DNA of 64,000 bases from Roseibium aggregatum (GCF_017309185.1 NZ_JAEKJZ010000001.1:310001-374000), one strand, 5' to 3'. Numbered from the stretch's first letter, positions 26,023 to 36,224 are shown. Made by a program: numbers and translations. Notes: generated from the letters alone by a model not told the origin.

Positions 26023-27039
26023 ATGCTCTTTTCATTGAAGTCCGCAACCGCCGTCTCCGCGGCTGCGCTCTCTCTCGTTTTCGCAACCGAAACTTTCGCC
26101 GCTGATGTAACCTGGAACGTTTCTCTCTGGGGCAAGCGCCGGGCCTTTACCGAACATGTCGAGAAACTGGCCGAGGAAGTGTCGGCGAAGACGGACGGCA
26201 AGTTCGAAATCAAATTGCATTACGGCGGCGCCCTGTCGAAATCCCGTGAAAACCTCGACGGCATTTCCTTCGGCGCTTTCGAGATGGCTCAGTTCTGCGC
26301 CTCTTATCATGCCGACAAGAACCCGAGCCTGACCGTTCTCGAGCTTCCGTTCCTCGGCGTTTCCGATCTGGAGACCGAGGTCAAGGCGGACATGGCGCTT
26401 TATCAGCACCCCGCGGTGCAGAAGGACCTGGCCCGCTGGAACGCCAAACTGCTGATGCCGTCTCCCATGCCGCAGTATAACTTTGCCGGCAAAGGCGACG
26501 CGCCGACGAAGATCTCCGACTTTGACGGCATGCGTGTCCGCGCGCTGGGCGGCCTCGGCAAGATCATGGAAGCCGTTGGGGCGGTTCCGACCTCCGTGAC
26601 CGCCTCCGAAACCTATCAGGCCATCGACTCCGGTACCGTCAACGCCGCAGGCTTCGCGCCGCACGCGCATATGTCCTTCAAGGTGGTCGAGGTCGCCGAC
26701 TGGTGGACCAAGAACCTGAATCCGGGCACCGTGCATTGTCCGGTCGTCGTCAACACCGATGCCTATGAAGCTCTGCCTGACGATTTCAAGACGGCTCTTG
26801 ACGAATCTGTCGATCCGGCAATCGCCCACTACCTCGACAACTACAACAAGCTCTATGACAAATGGTGGCCGGAGCTGGAAAGCCGCGGCATCGTGCAGGT
26901 CGAGTTCTCCGATGAGGAACTCGCGGCATTCGCGGAAAAAGCCGCGCCGATCCAGGAAGCCTGGGTCAAGGAGCAGACGGCCAACGGCCTGCCCGCGCAG
27001 GAACTGCTCGATCTGGTCAAGTCGACCATTTCGCAATAA
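26023..27039 (+). CDS. dctP: TRAP transporter substrate-binding protein, DctP family, 338 aa
   Basis: Periplasmic receptor of a tripartite ATP-independent transporter. The ATG at 26023 follows GGGAGGATTAC. Signal peptide residues 1-27 end ETFAA. The mature protein begins DVTWNVSLWGKRRAFTEHVE, and the family segment FDGMRVRALGGLGKIMEAVG near residues 165-185 carries the arginine that normally binds the carboxylate of the solute. The length is standard. It is first in a P-Q-M operon under a sigma-54 promoter next to dctBD, which suggests a C4-dicarboxylate or similar acid; the binding-pocket sequence departs from classical DctP, so the solute should not be assumed. Confidence 0.92.
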   Translation: MLFSLKSATAVSAAALSLVFATETFAADVTWNVSLWGKRRAFTEHVEKLAEEVSAKTDGKFEIKLHYGGALSKSRENLDGISFGAFEMAQFCASYHADKNPSLTVLELPFLGVSDLETEVKADMALYQHPAVQKDLARWNAKLLMPSPMPQYNFAGKGDAPTKISDFDGMRVRALGGLGKIMEAVGAVPTSVTASETYQAIDSGTVNAAGFAPHAHMSFKVVEVADWWTKNLNPGTVHCPVVVNTDAYEALPDDFKTALDESVDPAIAHYLDNYNKLYDKWWPELESRGIVQVEFSDEELAAFAEKAAPIQEAWVKEQTANGLPAQELLDLVKSTISQ

Positions 27040-27121
27040 GGCAGTGATGCCGGTCTGACCTTCCCGCTCCCTGGCGCCCGTCGAACGGTGCGCCAGGGAC
27101 CCTCGTTCGGGGCTCAATACC

Positions 27122-27769
27122 ATGATGACAATCGATCCCGGTTCGCGTTCCGGAACGGAACGGCCGGTTACCTATATTCGCTTCGATGGCTGGCTCGCCC
27201 ATGTCGAGAACGCCTTCAACCTGATTGCCGCCTTCTCCATTCTGGCCTTGATGCTGCTGGCGGTTGTCCAGGTCTTTGGACGGCTGTTCCTGAATCTTCC
27301 CGTACCGGGCTTCATCGATATCACCGAACAGGCGATGGCGATCTTCGCCTTCGCGGGTGTTGCCTATTGCCAGAGGGTCGGAGGTCACATCCGGATGGAA
27401 ATCGTGCTCGGCAAGCTGTCCGGCCGCACGCTCTACCTTTTGGAAATGCTTGGTGTCATCGTGATCGCGTTCACGGTTGCGCTGTTGATCTGGGGCTCCT
27501 GGTACCACTTTGGCCGCTCCTGGGGCATCGGCGACAGCACCATGGACATCCGTCTGCCGACCTGGCCGTCCAAGCTGGTGATTCCGGTCGCGCTCAGCCT
27601 TCTTTTTCTGCGTCTGCTCATGCAGGCCTACGGCTATGCCCGCCTTGTTGCGGACCCGACGCGCGAGGCGATTGCGGTCCCCGTTATCGAAGATGTGGAA
27701 GAGCACGCCAGGCATGAGATCGAAGAGGCGTTTGGCGATGATGAAACAAACGAAGGAGGCTCCAAATGA
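27122..27769 (+). CDS. dctQ: TRAP transporter small permease, DctQ family, 215 aa
   Basis: Small membrane subunit that joins the large permease to the receptor. There are four hydrophobic segments: about 36-58 (FSILALMLLAVVQVFGRLFL), 72-92, 112-134 and 155-175. The N terminus precedes the family word HVENAFNLIAAFSI. The C-terminal 40 residues are acidic and cytosolic. It begins 82 bases after dctP and overlaps dctM by four bases (ATGA), which indicates translational coupling. Confidence 0.92.
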   Translation: MMTIDPGSRSGTERPVTYIRFDGWLAHVENAFNLIAAFSILALMLLAVVQVFGRLFLNLPVPGFIDITEQAMAIFAFAGVAYCQRVGGHIRMEIVLGKLSGRTLYLLEMLGVIVIAFTVALLIWGSWYHFGRSWGIGDSTMDIRLPTWPSKLVIPVALSLLFLRLLMQAYGYARLVADPTREAIAVPVIEDVEEHARHEIEEAFGDDETNEGGSK

Positions 27770-29136
27770 CGCCGTTTGAAGTTGGTCTCCTTATGACGGG
27801 CGTCCTGCTCGTTCTCGTCATCTTCGGCGTGCGCGTGGCCTTCGCCGCCGCCTTTACCGGACTTGTGGGCCTGATCGTCCATTTCTCCATGAAAATGGGC
27901 TTCGAGCGCGGGTTTTTCGTTGCCCTGAAAATGGCGGGCACCATTCCGCATTCCAAATCCGTCACCTATTCGCTCTCGGTGCTGCCGACCTTCATTCTGA
28001 TCGGTTTTCTCGCCTTCTACGCAGGCTTCACCAAGCAGCTGTTCGAGGCCTCGAAACGTTGGCTCGGCTGGTTGCCCGGCGGCATGGCGGTGGGCACGGT
28101 GTTTTCCACGGCCGGCTTTGCGGCCGTCTCGGGCGCGTCCGTCGCGACAGCGGCGGTCTTTGCCCGTGTGGCCATTCCGGAAATGCTTGCAGCCGGGTAT
28201 TCCAAGCGTCTGTCGGCTGCTGTGGTGGCCGCCGGCGGGACGTTGGCGTCCCTGATCCCACCTTCCGCGATCCTGGTGATCTATGCCATTCTGGTGGAAC
28301 AGTCCGTCGGCAAGCTTCTGATCGCCGGGTTCCTGCCCGGGATTTTCTCCGCGCTGATTTATGTGGCCATCATCATCGGCGTCTCCGCCTGGCGCGGCGA
28401 CGCGCCGCCGATCAAGGGCTTTACATGGGCAGAGCGCATCGAGAGCGTGCCGGGAACTTTGCCGATCATTGCGGTCGTCGGGATCATCTTCTGTTCCTTC
28501 TTCTTCGGGCTCGCGACACCGACCGAAGCGGGCTCTCTCGGCGCGTTCGTTGTTTTGGTCGTGGCCTTCATCAAGGGCATGAGGTTCAAGCAACTCGGCC
28601 AGGCCCTGCATGAGACGGCCAAGCTCACGGTGATGATCTTCACCCTGATCTGGGGCGTTCTGGTCTATGTGCGCTTCCTGGGCTTCGCCGGTCTGCCGGA
28701 CGCCTTCAAGGACTTCATCGTCGCGCTGGAATTCTCGCCCTGGCTGGTGATGGTCTGCATCCTGCTCGCCTATGCCGTCCTCGGCATGTTCATGGATGCC
28801 ATCGGCATGCTGATCCTGACGCTTCCGGTCGTTTATCCGGCTGTGATCGCGCTCAATGGCGGCGAAGGGGTTTCGGCGGCCGACAGCACGTTCGGCATGT
28901 CCGGCGAGGCCTGCGCGATCTGGTTCGGCATCCTGGTGGTGAAGATGGCCGAGCTCTGTCTGATCACGCCACCCATCGGCCTCAACTGCTTCGTGGTCTC
29001 CGGCGTGCGTCCGGATATTCCGGTTCAGGAAGTCTTTCGCGGCTGCGTTCCGTTTTTCATCGCGGACGTGCTGACCATCGCCGGCCTGCTGGCCTTCCCG
29101 TCCATCATCACGATCCTGCCGGAGATGATGGGGTAG
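27766..29136 (+). CDS. dctM: TRAP transporter large permease, DctM family, 456 aa
   Basis: Sodium-coupled membrane transport subunit with about 12 hydrophobic segments. Typical DctM words are AAVVAAGGTLASLIPPSAIL near residue 150 and GMFMDAIGMLILTLPVVYP near 340, and KMAELCLITPPIGLNCFVV precedes the last helices. It completes the P-Q-M operon, which is then closed by a strong terminator at 29182-29220. Confidence 0.95.
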   Translation: MTPFEVGLLMTGVLLVLVIFGVRVAFAAAFTGLVGLIVHFSMKMGFERGFFVALKMAGTIPHSKSVTYSLSVLPTFILIGFLAFYAGFTKQLFEASKRWLGWLPGGMAVGTVFSTAGFAAVSGASVATAAVFARVAIPEMLAAGYSKRLSAAVVAAGGTLASLIPPSAILVIYAILVEQSVGKLLIAGFLPGIFSALIYVAIIIGVSAWRGDAPPIKGFTWAERIESVPGTLPIIAVVGIIFCSFFFGLATPTEAGSLGAFVVLVVAFIKGMRFKQLGQALHETAKLTVMIFTLIWGVLVYVRFLGFAGLPDAFKDFIVALEFSPWLVMVCILLAYAVLGMFMDAIGMLILTLPVVYPAVIALNGGEGVSAADSTFGMSGEACAIWFGILVVKMAELCLITPPIGLNCFVVSGVRPDIPVQEVFRGCVPFFIADVLTIAGLLAFPSIITILPEMMG

Positions 29137-29181
29137 AGGGTTCTGTCGGTCGAAGCGCCGATCGGTTCGCAACAAAGCGAG

Positions 29182-29220
29182 AAAGCGCCGTTGAAGTTCG
29201 TCTTCAACGGCGCTTTTGGT
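29182..29220 (+). terminator. Rho-independent terminator of the dctPQM operon
   Basis: A perfect 15-base stem (AAAGCGCCGTTGAAG with CTTCAACGGCGCTTT) around TTCGT, followed by TGGTTT. It lies 46 bases after the dctM stop. Confidence 0.92.
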
Positions 29221-29385
29221 TTGTGGAAGGTCTACCCTTCGAAGCGGACATCGCCGCACAGGCAGCCGCCGGTGACCCTGTCCATCCCGAAACTCCTCCG
29301 ATTGTCACTTCGTCCGGACCGAAGGACAAATCACTAGCGCAGAGTGCTCAAGTTGTCAGGATTGGAAGACTTTGGCTTGTTCGGC

Positions 29386-29934
29386 TCAAATCTGGTCGAA
29401 CTGGTTGCGCCCGACATCGCCCGGAACGAAGCAGTTCTTGAACCATTGCCAGAGGAAGATGAAGGCGCCGGCGATCGGGATGAACCAGGCGAAGATCCAG
29501 AAGGCGGACACACCTCGGTCATGCATTCTGCGCGCTTCGAGCGCCCAGCGGTACACGCTGCCGATGACATAGACCAAGGCAAACGCATAGAAGGCGGGCT
29601 GGTCCATGGCCTGTTCGAATTCCTCGGGGCTCTGCAGGTTCTCCAGGCCCAATGTGCCGCACCAGACAACGAAGGCGACACCCATGACCGCCATGAACAG
29701 CAGATAGGCCAGACCCTGGACCCAATAGCCCAGCAGACCCGTGCGTCCGGTAAAATCGAAGGCCGAGAAGATCGCCCCGGCGAGAGAACCGAAAACTGAG
29801 GATTCGCTGCCGGAAACTGCCGCGCCTGAGGAGACCGGCATCGCGGCCGGGTAGCTGGCGACGGCCGCCTGAGGATGTCCCCATCCCGAAGAGGCCGACG
29901 TTTCGCCCCTCTTGCCGAATTGTTTTCGCTGCAT
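29386..29934 (-). CDS. DUF805 family membrane protein, 182 aa
   Basis: The ATG at 29934 is preceded by GAGGAGG. Residues 1-65 are polar and low in order (Gly/Ser/Ala-rich). The DUF805 core then begins near residue 66 (TGRTGLLGYWVQGLAYLLF). It has four hydrophobic segments and the family words RWALEARRMHDRGVSAFW and FIFLWQWFKNCFVPGD. DUF805 (YhaH type) proteins are inner-membrane proteins without an established function. It is a single gene, convergent with the dctPQM operon. Confidence 0.88.
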   Translation of the reverse strand: MQRKQFGKRGETSASSGWGHPQAAVASYPAAMPVSSGAAVSGSESSVFGSLAGAIFSAFDFTGRTGLLGYWVQGLAYLLFMAVMGVAFVVWCGTLGLENLQSPEEFEQAMDQPAFYAFALVYVIGSVYRWALEARRMHDRGVSAFWIFAWFIPIAGAFIFLWQWFKNCFVPGDVGRNQFDQI

Positions 29935-30210
29935 TGCCAAGTGCCTCCTCGAAGAAGACCAAATGTCTAAACCTGAGAAAAGACTAGAAAAGCAAGCTTA
30001 AGATTGCCGTAAGGGACGTGGTAAAAATTGCATGAAGAGAAATGACGAGAGTGTGCAATCAGACGCAAAGGAAAAGAAACATCCTGGAGGCGATCCGAGA
30101 AAGGGCGCTGAAAGGTCTGCGTCGGTACCCATATACACCGGATGTTTCCGAACGAAGCGGCACGTCACATCGGCTGAAACGCCGTCACGGCCGCAGAGCG
30201 GAACAGCCTG

Positions 30211-31779
30211 TCAGAACAACGAGCCCTGGCTCGCCGGCGCGGTTTTGCCCGAAGCGGCCTTCTTCGCTTTCGGCTTTGCGCTCTTCGAAGGGCCGCCATC
30301 GCCGGTGGCGACCGCATCGACGGAGCCGTCGGAGAGCTCTATGGACAGCGCGGCTCCGGCCGGCACCGAGGCCACGGAACGCACCGGCTGGCCGGTGTCG
30401 TCGCGCACCACCGCATAACCGCGTGCCAGTACGTCCTTGTAGGACAGGGATTTCAGGAGTTTCTGCAGGCCGTCAAGCCGTGCCTTGTCCTGGGACACGC
30501 GCGCAAGAAAAGCCCGCTTCAGGCGGTCGGAAAATCCGGCAAGACGCTCCTGGCCCAACACGGTCTGCTGCGAGAGCCGGGCTGGCGTCAGTCTCGTGGA
30601 AACGGCCTCGAAGGATTGCCGCTTTTGAGCCACTGCGACTTTGAGCGCACGCTGTTGCCGGTCGCCGGTCAGGGCGAGGTCCTGGCGCGCCTTCGAACTC
30701 AGACGGGTGAGCAGGATCGGCGAGAGCCGTGCGGAAGCGTTCTGGAAGGCGGACCGGTGATGCCGGGTGTTGACGATCAGCCCGCGTTCCAGGCTGGTCG
30801 CGGCCGTGTCGAAACGCTGCCGGGGAAGCGCGAGCAGGTCGCGTGGGGCAGGCAAGGCAGCACCCGCCGCCCGCAGTTCCGTGCGCCGCGAGGTGACATA
30901 GCGGACAAGGCCAGAGTTCAGCCGCCGGGCCCGGTCGTCGACCATCGCCATCAGTTCGGCCCTGACAGGCACGGCGATTTCGGCCGCCCCGGTTGGCGTA
31001 GGCGCGCGGACATCGGCGGCCAGGTCGATCAGGGTCCAGTCGGTTTCGTGGCCGACCGCGGAAATCAGGGGAATCCGGCTGTCTGCGGCGGCGCGCACGA
31101 CGGCTTCCTCGTTGAACCCCCAGAGATCCTCGATGCTGCCGCCGCCGCGCGCGACGATCAGAAGGTCTGGCCTCGGAATCGGGCCGTTCGGATCAAGCGC
31201 GTTGAAGCCCCGGATGCCGTTGGCGACTTCAGCGCCGCAGGTCTCGCCCTGGACCCGCACCGGCCAGACCAGCACATGCAAGGGAAAACGATCGGCGATG
31301 CGATGAAGAATGTCCCGAATGACGGCCCCGGTCGGCGAGGTGACCACGCCGATCACCTTCGGCAAAGAGGGCAGGGGCCGCTTGCGCTCTTCCGCGAACA
31401 GCCCTTCCGCTGCGAGCTTTTTCTTGCGTTCCTCGAGAAGCGCCATCAGGGCGCCGGCGCCTGCCGGCTCCAGCGCGTCAATCACCATCTGGTATTTGGA
31501 CTGACCGGGAAAGGTAGTGATCTTGCCGGTGGCGATCACCTCCAGCCCCTGCTCGGGCTGGATCTTCAGCTTCGAGGCCACGCCGCGCCAGATCACGCCG
31601 GACAGCACGGCCCGGTCGTCCTTCAGGTCCAGATAGATATGTCCGGAACCGGGCCTCGAAATCCGTCCTAGTTCTCCGCGCACCCGCACATACCCGAATG
31701 CGTCTTCCATCGTACGCTTGATGGAAAACGAGATCTCGGAGACGGAGAATTCGGCGACGTTCGAGGCGTTATCGGACAC
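30211..31779 (-). CDS. xseA: Exodeoxyribonuclease VII large subunit, 522 aa
   Basis: Catalytic subunit of the single-strand exonuclease. GTG at 31779 is chosen because AAGGAA lies seven bases upstream and the protein then starts with the usual [16 protein letters not shown]; the frame is open for 53 more codons without homology. An N-terminal OB-fold spans residues 10-110 ([20 protein letters not shown]). The nuclease domain has the conserved [31 protein letters not shown], and [22 protein letters not shown] long helical region and a C-terminal Lys/Ala tail follow. The small subunit gene (xseB) is not nearby. Confidence 0.96.
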   Translation of the reverse strand: MSDNASNVAEFSVSEISFSIKRTMEDAFGYVRVRGELGRISRPGSGHIYLDLKDDRAVLSGVIWRGVASKLKIQPEQGLEVIATGKITTFPGQSKYQMVIDALEPAGAGALMALLEERKKKLAAEGLFAEERKRPLPSLPKVIGVVTSPTGAVIRDILHRIADRFPLHVLVWPVRVQGETCGAEVANGIRGFNALDPNGPIPRPDLLIVARGGGSIEDLWGFNEEAVVRAAADSRIPLISAVGHETDWTLIDLAADVRAPTPTGAAEIAVPVRAELMAMVDDRARRLNSGLVRYVTSRRTELRAAGAALPAPRDLLALPRQRFDTAATSLERGLIVNTRHHRSAFQNASARLSPILLTRLSSKARQDLALTGDRQQRALKVAVAQKRQSFEAVSTRLTPARLSQQTVLGQERLAGFSDRLKRAFLARVSQDKARLDGLQKLLKSLSYKDVLARGYAVVRDDTGQPVRSVASVPAGAALSIELSDGSVDAVATGDGGPSKSAKPKAKKAASGKTAPASQGSLF

Positions 31780-32186
31780 GAATGATTCCTTCTGACTTCC
31801 GAAAACCTGTCGGGAAAGCGCGGCAGGGTCAAGCGGCCGGAGAAAGTTATTGCACCGGCCGGCGATGGAAACAGGCGTGTTGGGAAAAAGGATGGTAAGA
31901 CCGGTGTTCTCCGCCTTGAAACACTCACAATCGCGCACATAGCTAGGAAGGGGAACGCCCCATAAGATTGTCCGTTCTGGTCGCTCAGGAAAGGACTGTT
32001 TTCAAGCTTTCACAACGCAGGAGACAGTCTTTCCCTGAACGATCCAGAGGACACCAGTCGGGCGTTGAAAAGCCGCGTCAAAGCCTTTGACCTATGCGAA
32101 AGCACAGCTCAGGAGGCATTTCCTTGCTTTTCTGTGCCCGAATGACGCCTGAGAGCACAACTTTAAGAGGCCGTACCCAGAAGTCC
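31780..32186. other. Intergenic region between divergent xseA and rsmE; no gene seen
   Basis: The 407 bases must contain the promoters of both genes. Both coding frames stay open some way into it, but no ribosome site or conserved start supports longer proteins. No terminator, RNA gene or repeat was recognised. Confidence 0.4.
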
Positions 32187-32945
32187 ATGGGCAAATATGA
32201 GTTTAAAATGCAGCGACTGTTTTTGCGTCACATTCTCGCCGATGGCGCCCGGATCGAAACGGACCGGGGTCAGGCGAATTATCTCCAGAACGTTCTGCGC
32301 CTCAAGGATGGCGACTATGTGCTGGTTTTCAACGGCAGCGACGGCGAATGGCTTGCCAAGATTGCCACGAACGGCCGCAGGGACTGCGCGCTGCAGCTGA
32401 TAGACCGCACACGCGAGCAGACCGAGCGCAACGATCTGATGTATATGTTCGCGCCGCTAAAGCATGCCCGTCTCGACTACATGGTGCAAAAGGCCGTCGA
32501 GATGGGAGCGGGCAGCCTCAAGCCGGTCATGACGCAACACACCCAGGCGAGCCGGGTCAATCTGGAGCGGATGGAAGCCAATGTGATCGAGGCCGCCGAG
32601 CAATGCGGCGTGCTTTCGATTCCGGAAGTGCTGGCGCCGCAGCCCCTGAAGGATGTTCTGGCGGTCTGGCCCGAAGCCCAGCCTGGACGCCGGCTCCTGT
32701 TTTGCGACGAGGCGGAGGGGACGAACAATCCCCTTTTGACCCTGGCGCAGATCAAGGAATCCGGCGTGCAGCCGATCGCCGTGCTGATCGGCCCGGAAGG
32801 CGGGTTCTCCGATGAAGAGAGGGAACATCTGCGTAGCCTGGATTTTGTCACGGCCATTCCGCTCGGCCCCCGTATTCTGAGGGCGGATACGGCGGCGGTG
32901 GCGGCACTTGCGGTCGTCCAGGCAACCATCGGCGATTGGAAGTAA
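32187..32945 (+). CDS. rsmE: 16S rRNA (uracil-1498-N3)-methyltransferase RsmE, 252 aa
   Basis: SPOUT-class enzyme that methylates U1498 of 16S rRNA using S-adenosylmethionine. An N-terminal PUA-like domain starts with QRLFLRHIL. The SPOUT domain has [28 protein letters not shown], and the knot motifs [14 protein letters not shown] and [20 protein letters not shown] 32187 ([12 protein letters not shown]) is chosen; ATG 32208 is a possible alternative, and a longer reading from 32094 lacks support. It is followed 157 bases later by gshA on the same strand. Confidence 0.95.
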   Translation: MGKYEFKMQRLFLRHILADGARIETDRGQANYLQNVLRLKDGDYVLVFNGSDGEWLAKIATNGRRDCALQLIDRTREQTERNDLMYMFAPLKHARLDYMVQKAVEMGAGSLKPVMTQHTQASRVNLERMEANVIEAAEQCGVLSIPEVLAPQPLKDVLAVWPEAQPGRRLLFCDEAEGTNNPLLTLAQIKESGVQPIAVLIGPEGGFSDEEREHLRSLDFVTAIPLGPRILRADTAAVAALAVVQATIGDWK

Positions 32946-33102
32946 ATCGCCGGACAAGGGTGCGCCGAAAGGCAGTCAATCAAGCGGCCGTGAACGGTGC
33001 AGACCGGCGGGCCCTGCCAATGCCGCTTGCATTCTGCCTTCAAGACTCCTAAATCTCGCTGGCTCTAAAGTCTGATATAAGAAATTTTTCTGGGACGGAT
33101 TC

Positions 33103-34476
33103 ATGGCCCGCGATACGGTCGATTCAACACCGATTGAAACAATTGCGGACCTCGCCGCGACGCTCGAAGGGGGCTGTAAGCCGGAAAGCCGGTTCCGGAT
33201 CGGCACGGAGCACGAGAAATTCCTCTTTTGTGAAAAGAAACTGTGCCCGATCCCTTACGAGGGCGGCAACGGCATCCAGGCGGTCCTGAACGGCATGGAG
33301 AAGCTTCTCGGCTGGGAGCGGATCGAGGATGCCGGAAATATCATCGGGCTGGCGGACGATCATGGCGGCGGCGCGATTTCCATCGAGCCCGGCGGACAAT
33401 TCGAACTCTCCGGCGCACCGCTTGAGAACCTCCACGAAACCTGCCGGGAGGCCAATCAGCACCTGGCCCATGTCCGTGAGGTGGCGGATCCGCTCGGTGT
33501 GGGCTTTCTCGGCATTGGCATGACGCCGACCTGGTCGCGCGCCGACATGCCGCGCATGCCGAAATCGCGTTACGACATCATGACCAACTACATGCCCAAG
33601 GTCGGTTCCCTGGGGCTCGACATGATGTACCGTACGGCGACCATCCAGGTGAACCTCGACTTTTCCTCCGAAGCCGACATGGTCCGCAAGATGCGGGTCG
33701 GACTTGCGCTGCAACCGATCGCCACCGCTATTTTCGCGAACTCCCCCTTCACGGAGGGCAAGCCGAACGGGTTCAAGTCCTTCCGGGCGCAGATCTGGAC
33801 GGACACCGACGCGGACCGCACGGGCGACATGCCCTTTGCCTTCGACGACGGTTTCGGCTTCGAGGCCTACGTCGACTGGGCGCTGGACGTGCCGATGTAT
33901 TTCATCAAGCGCGGCGACACCTACTACGATGTGACCGGCACAACGTTCCGTCAGTTCATGAACGGTGCTCTCGAAGGCAAGGTGCCGGATGCCAAGCCCA
34001 ATCACGGCGACTGGAACAACCATCTGGGCACGTTGTTCCCGGATGTGCGGCTGAAGAAATATATCGAGATGCGCGGCGCGGACGGCGGTCCCTGGCGGCG
34101 GATCTGCGCATTGCCGGCTCTCTGGGTCGGGCTGCTCTACGATCAGGGCGTCCTGGACCAGGCCTGGGAACTGGTCAGGGACTGGACACGGGAAGAACGG
34201 GCGGCATTGCGCCGTGAGGTTCCGAAATCCGCGCTGCAGACACCGTTCCGGGATCGTACGGTGCTGGACGTGGCCAAGGAGGTTCTCGCCCTGTCGCAGG
34301 AAGGCCTCAAGCGGCGCAACCGTCTGAGCGATGGCGATCTCGACGAACGGGTCCATCTTGCGCCGGTTGAAGAAGGACTGGCGTCGGGCATGTGCCCCGC
34401 CGATGTGCTTCTTCAGCGCTACAACGGATCCTGGAAGGGTGACCTCTCCCAGGTCTTTCGCGACTACGCCTACTAA
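33103..34476 (+). CDS. gshA: Glutamate-cysteine ligase, 457 aa
   Basis: First enzyme of glutathione synthesis, ATP-dependent, cytosolic, of the plant/alphaproteobacterial GCS2 class. Family features are RIGTEHEKFLF near residue 35, the ISIEPGGQFELSGAPLENLHET nucleotide/substrate region split around 100-120, and the central ADMPRMPKSRYDIMTNYMP. MRVGLALQPIATAIFANSPF follows. The length is typical for the class. The ribosome site GGGACGG precedes the ATG. The two cysteines of plant-type redox control cannot be assessed by eye. Confidence 0.96.
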   Translation: MARDTVDSTPIETIADLAATLEGGCKPESRFRIGTEHEKFLFCEKKLCPIPYEGGNGIQAVLNGMEKLLGWERIEDAGNIIGLADDHGGGAISIEPGGQFELSGAPLENLHETCREANQHLAHVREVADPLGVGFLGIGMTPTWSRADMPRMPKSRYDIMTNYMPKVGSLGLDMMYRTATIQVNLDFSSEADMVRKMRVGLALQPIATAIFANSPFTEGKPNGFKSFRAQIWTDTDADRTGDMPFAFDDGFGFEAYVDWALDVPMYFIKRGDTYYDVTGTTFRQFMNGALEGKVPDAKPNHGDWNNHLGTLFPDVRLKKYIEMRGADGGPWRRICALPALWVGLLYDQGVLDQAWELVRDWTREERAALRREVPKSALQTPFRDRTVLDVAKEVLALSQEGLKRRNRLSDGDLDERVHLAPVEEGLASGMCPADVLLQRYNGSWKGDLSQVFRDYAY

Positions 34477-34703
34477 TGCCCCGTGCGGCGTTCGATTTCC
34501 CGGAATTAAAACCGGGTGCACGCCGCGTGTTGACCCAACTGACATTTCGTCCCGCTTCTTGAAGCGATTTGTGGGCGAACGTGTCCGATAATTGCTCTCA
34601 CGAATTGACCTGACGCCTTCAAAAGGCCACTCTGGACAAGGGTATCACGTGGCTTGGTCTTGTTTCTCAAGGTCTTGCGGTACACTTTTACTGGAGCAGC
34701 GCG

Positions 34704-35495
34704 ATGAGTGGCAGCGACGCGGCAGCACCTCCATTCGACATCTTTTCTCTGACGAAGGATGTCCATGAGCGGTTTGGCTGGTCAAACGAGGATCTGAGCC
34801 GGGTTATGGAGCAGCTCATGCCTGCTGCATTCAAGGGGTTCGATTACTTCGGCGGCGCGGCTCCCGACTTTACCGGTTTCATGAAGCCGGCCTCCTCCTC
34901 GGCATCTGGTTTTGACCTGCCGTTCGGCGGCTTTCCCGGGTTTGTGCAAAGCTCTTCGGAAACCGCGCTGACACCCTTCTTCGGCCCTGAATCCGTGCAA
35001 CGAGCGCTTGCGGGGCAAATATCCGGTCTCACCGGCCTGCAAAGCGACGCGATCCGCGAAATGATGCCGGTCGCGGCAACGCTCGCGATGGGACAGATTG
35101 CCCGGCCGTTCGTCCATGGCGAAGCGCGCAATCTCCTGGATGCCTATCTCAGAGGGTTTGCCAGGGGAAGGCCCAAGCCGCAGCCGACGCCTGTCGACTA
35201 CCTTCAGGGCTATGCCGAGGCCATGCAGTCCTTTTGGGGTGCCTTCCTGCAGCCCATGAGATCCGCCAGCGGGGACACCGGAACGCCGGAAACGGAACTC
35301 GAAGAGCCGGATCCGGACATCGAAGAGGCGGAAATGACAGGCGCGGAAACGGAGCCCCTGCCTCAGGACGGCGGCTCCGAATTCGACGAAATGGTCTCCG
35401 GCTGGATGGCGGCCGGCCGGGATTTTCAATCCAACCAGTTCAAGGCCTTCGACAGTTTCTTCGAAAAGGCGGCCAGGGATCTTCGCAATTCCTGA
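34704..35495 (+). CDS. Conserved protein with a DUF937-like core, 263 aa
   Basis: Not firmly recognised. Residues about 25-150 resemble the DUF937 pattern: a leading LSRVMEQLMPAAFKGFDYFG repeat-like helix, then FGPESVQRALAGQISGLTGL and IREMMPVAATLAMGQIAR, as in proteins with LLP repeats. The middle is Gly/Phe/Ser-rich and the region 190-225 is acidic (EEPDPDIEEAEMTGAETE). The C terminus has FQSNQFKAFDSFFEKAARD, which resembles phasin-like helices. There is no signal peptide or membrane segment. It is a single gene after gshA. The function is unknown. Confidence 0.6.
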   Translation: MSGSDAAAPPFDIFSLTKDVHERFGWSNEDLSRVMEQLMPAAFKGFDYFGGAAPDFTGFMKPASSSASGFDLPFGGFPGFVQSSSETALTPFFGPESVQRALAGQISGLTGLQSDAIREMMPVAATLAMGQIARPFVHGEARNLLDAYLRGFARGRPKPQPTPVDYLQGYAEAMQSFWGAFLQPMRSASGDTGTPETELEEPDPDIEEAEMTGAETEPLPQDGGSEFDEMVSGWMAAGRDFQSNQFKAFDSFFEKAARDLRNS

Positions 35496-35516
35496 AGGCC
35501 GGAGAGTCCGCATCCC

Positions 35517-35543
35517 AAAAAAAGACCCGCCGGGAGGCGGGTC
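35517..35543 (-). terminator. Rho-independent terminator of the DUF1127 gene
   Basis: On the minus strand GACCCGCC pairs with GGCGGGTC around TCCC and is followed by seven T. It lies 95 bases beyond the DUF1127 stop and may also work weakly for the plus-strand gene ending at 35495. Confidence 0.85.
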
Positions 35544-35637
35544 AAGTGTGTCAGCAAGGCGTTGCCGACAGGGGCTGCAATACCAGTGCGCGTCCAACCG
35601 AGCGCTCACCGGTGGATTCCCATCGTTCCAGGGAAAG

Positions 35638-35958
35638 TCAGGCGGCCAGCGGTCCGCTTTCGTCCGAGCGCGGTTTCACCGTTTTCAGACGCGTGGTCTT
35701 CCGGGGGCTGTTGGCCGCGGTCAAGGCGAGCGACTGACCCAGCGCCGGAGCAGAGGCCATGCGCGACGTCGGATCCGTGTAAAACGGCAGGTCCAGCGCT
35801 CGGCGAACCTGGGCCCGGGTCAGCCCGATATCGTCGAGCTGTTCGTCGGTCCAGTTCCGAAGCTCGGCGAACTGGCGGCGGTGCTTGAACACGCGCCATG
35901 CACGGGCAGCCATCTGCCCGAAGAGAGCGAAGAAGGGGGTGCTAGTGGTGTGTGTCAT
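35638..35958 (-). CDS. DUF1127 domain protein, 106 aa
   Basis: Small alphaproteobacterial protein with the Arg-rich DUF1127 motif near residues 25-60: RRQFAELRNWTDEQLDDIGL followed by TRAQVRRALDLPF. Members in related bacteria are tied to RNA turnover, phosphate or stress responses, but this one carries a long basic extension after the domain (ANSPRKTTRLKTVKPRSDES). The ATG at 35958 has AGGAG nine bases upstream; longer readings lack a ribosome site. Its upstream region is AT-rich and shared with the LysR gene at 36225. It ends at a strong terminator. Confidence 0.88.
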   Translation of the reverse strand: MTHTTSTPFFALFGQMAARAWRVFKHRRQFAELRNWTDEQLDDIGLTRAQVRRALDLPFYTDPTSRMASAPALGQSLALTAANSPRKTTRLKTVKPRSDESGPLAA

Positions 35959-36224
35959 GGCAAAAAACTCCTGTGAGCGGCCGGAGGGATTTCCGGCAGC
36001 CTGTCCCGCGCCAATGCTGGCTGTCCTTGTTTCTGGAACACCTCCTAGATGGAGGCTTCTCAAATATAATTCCAACGAATGTTTGTGATCTGAATAATCG
36101 TTTTTTGTGATATTATATTTGTCTCTCGTCCAGCGGAGAGCAGGATGGGTCGGTTCGCCTTAAACATTTCACAGTTTGATGGGAGCCGTATCAATCATGG
36201 AAAACCCTTATTAATGAGGCGGCT

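Noticed and set aside
27634-29259. A 541-codon minus-strand frame rich in Asp, Gln, His and Arg
   Set aside because: Its composition is that of an antisense reading of a membrane protein; the plus strand encodes DctM.
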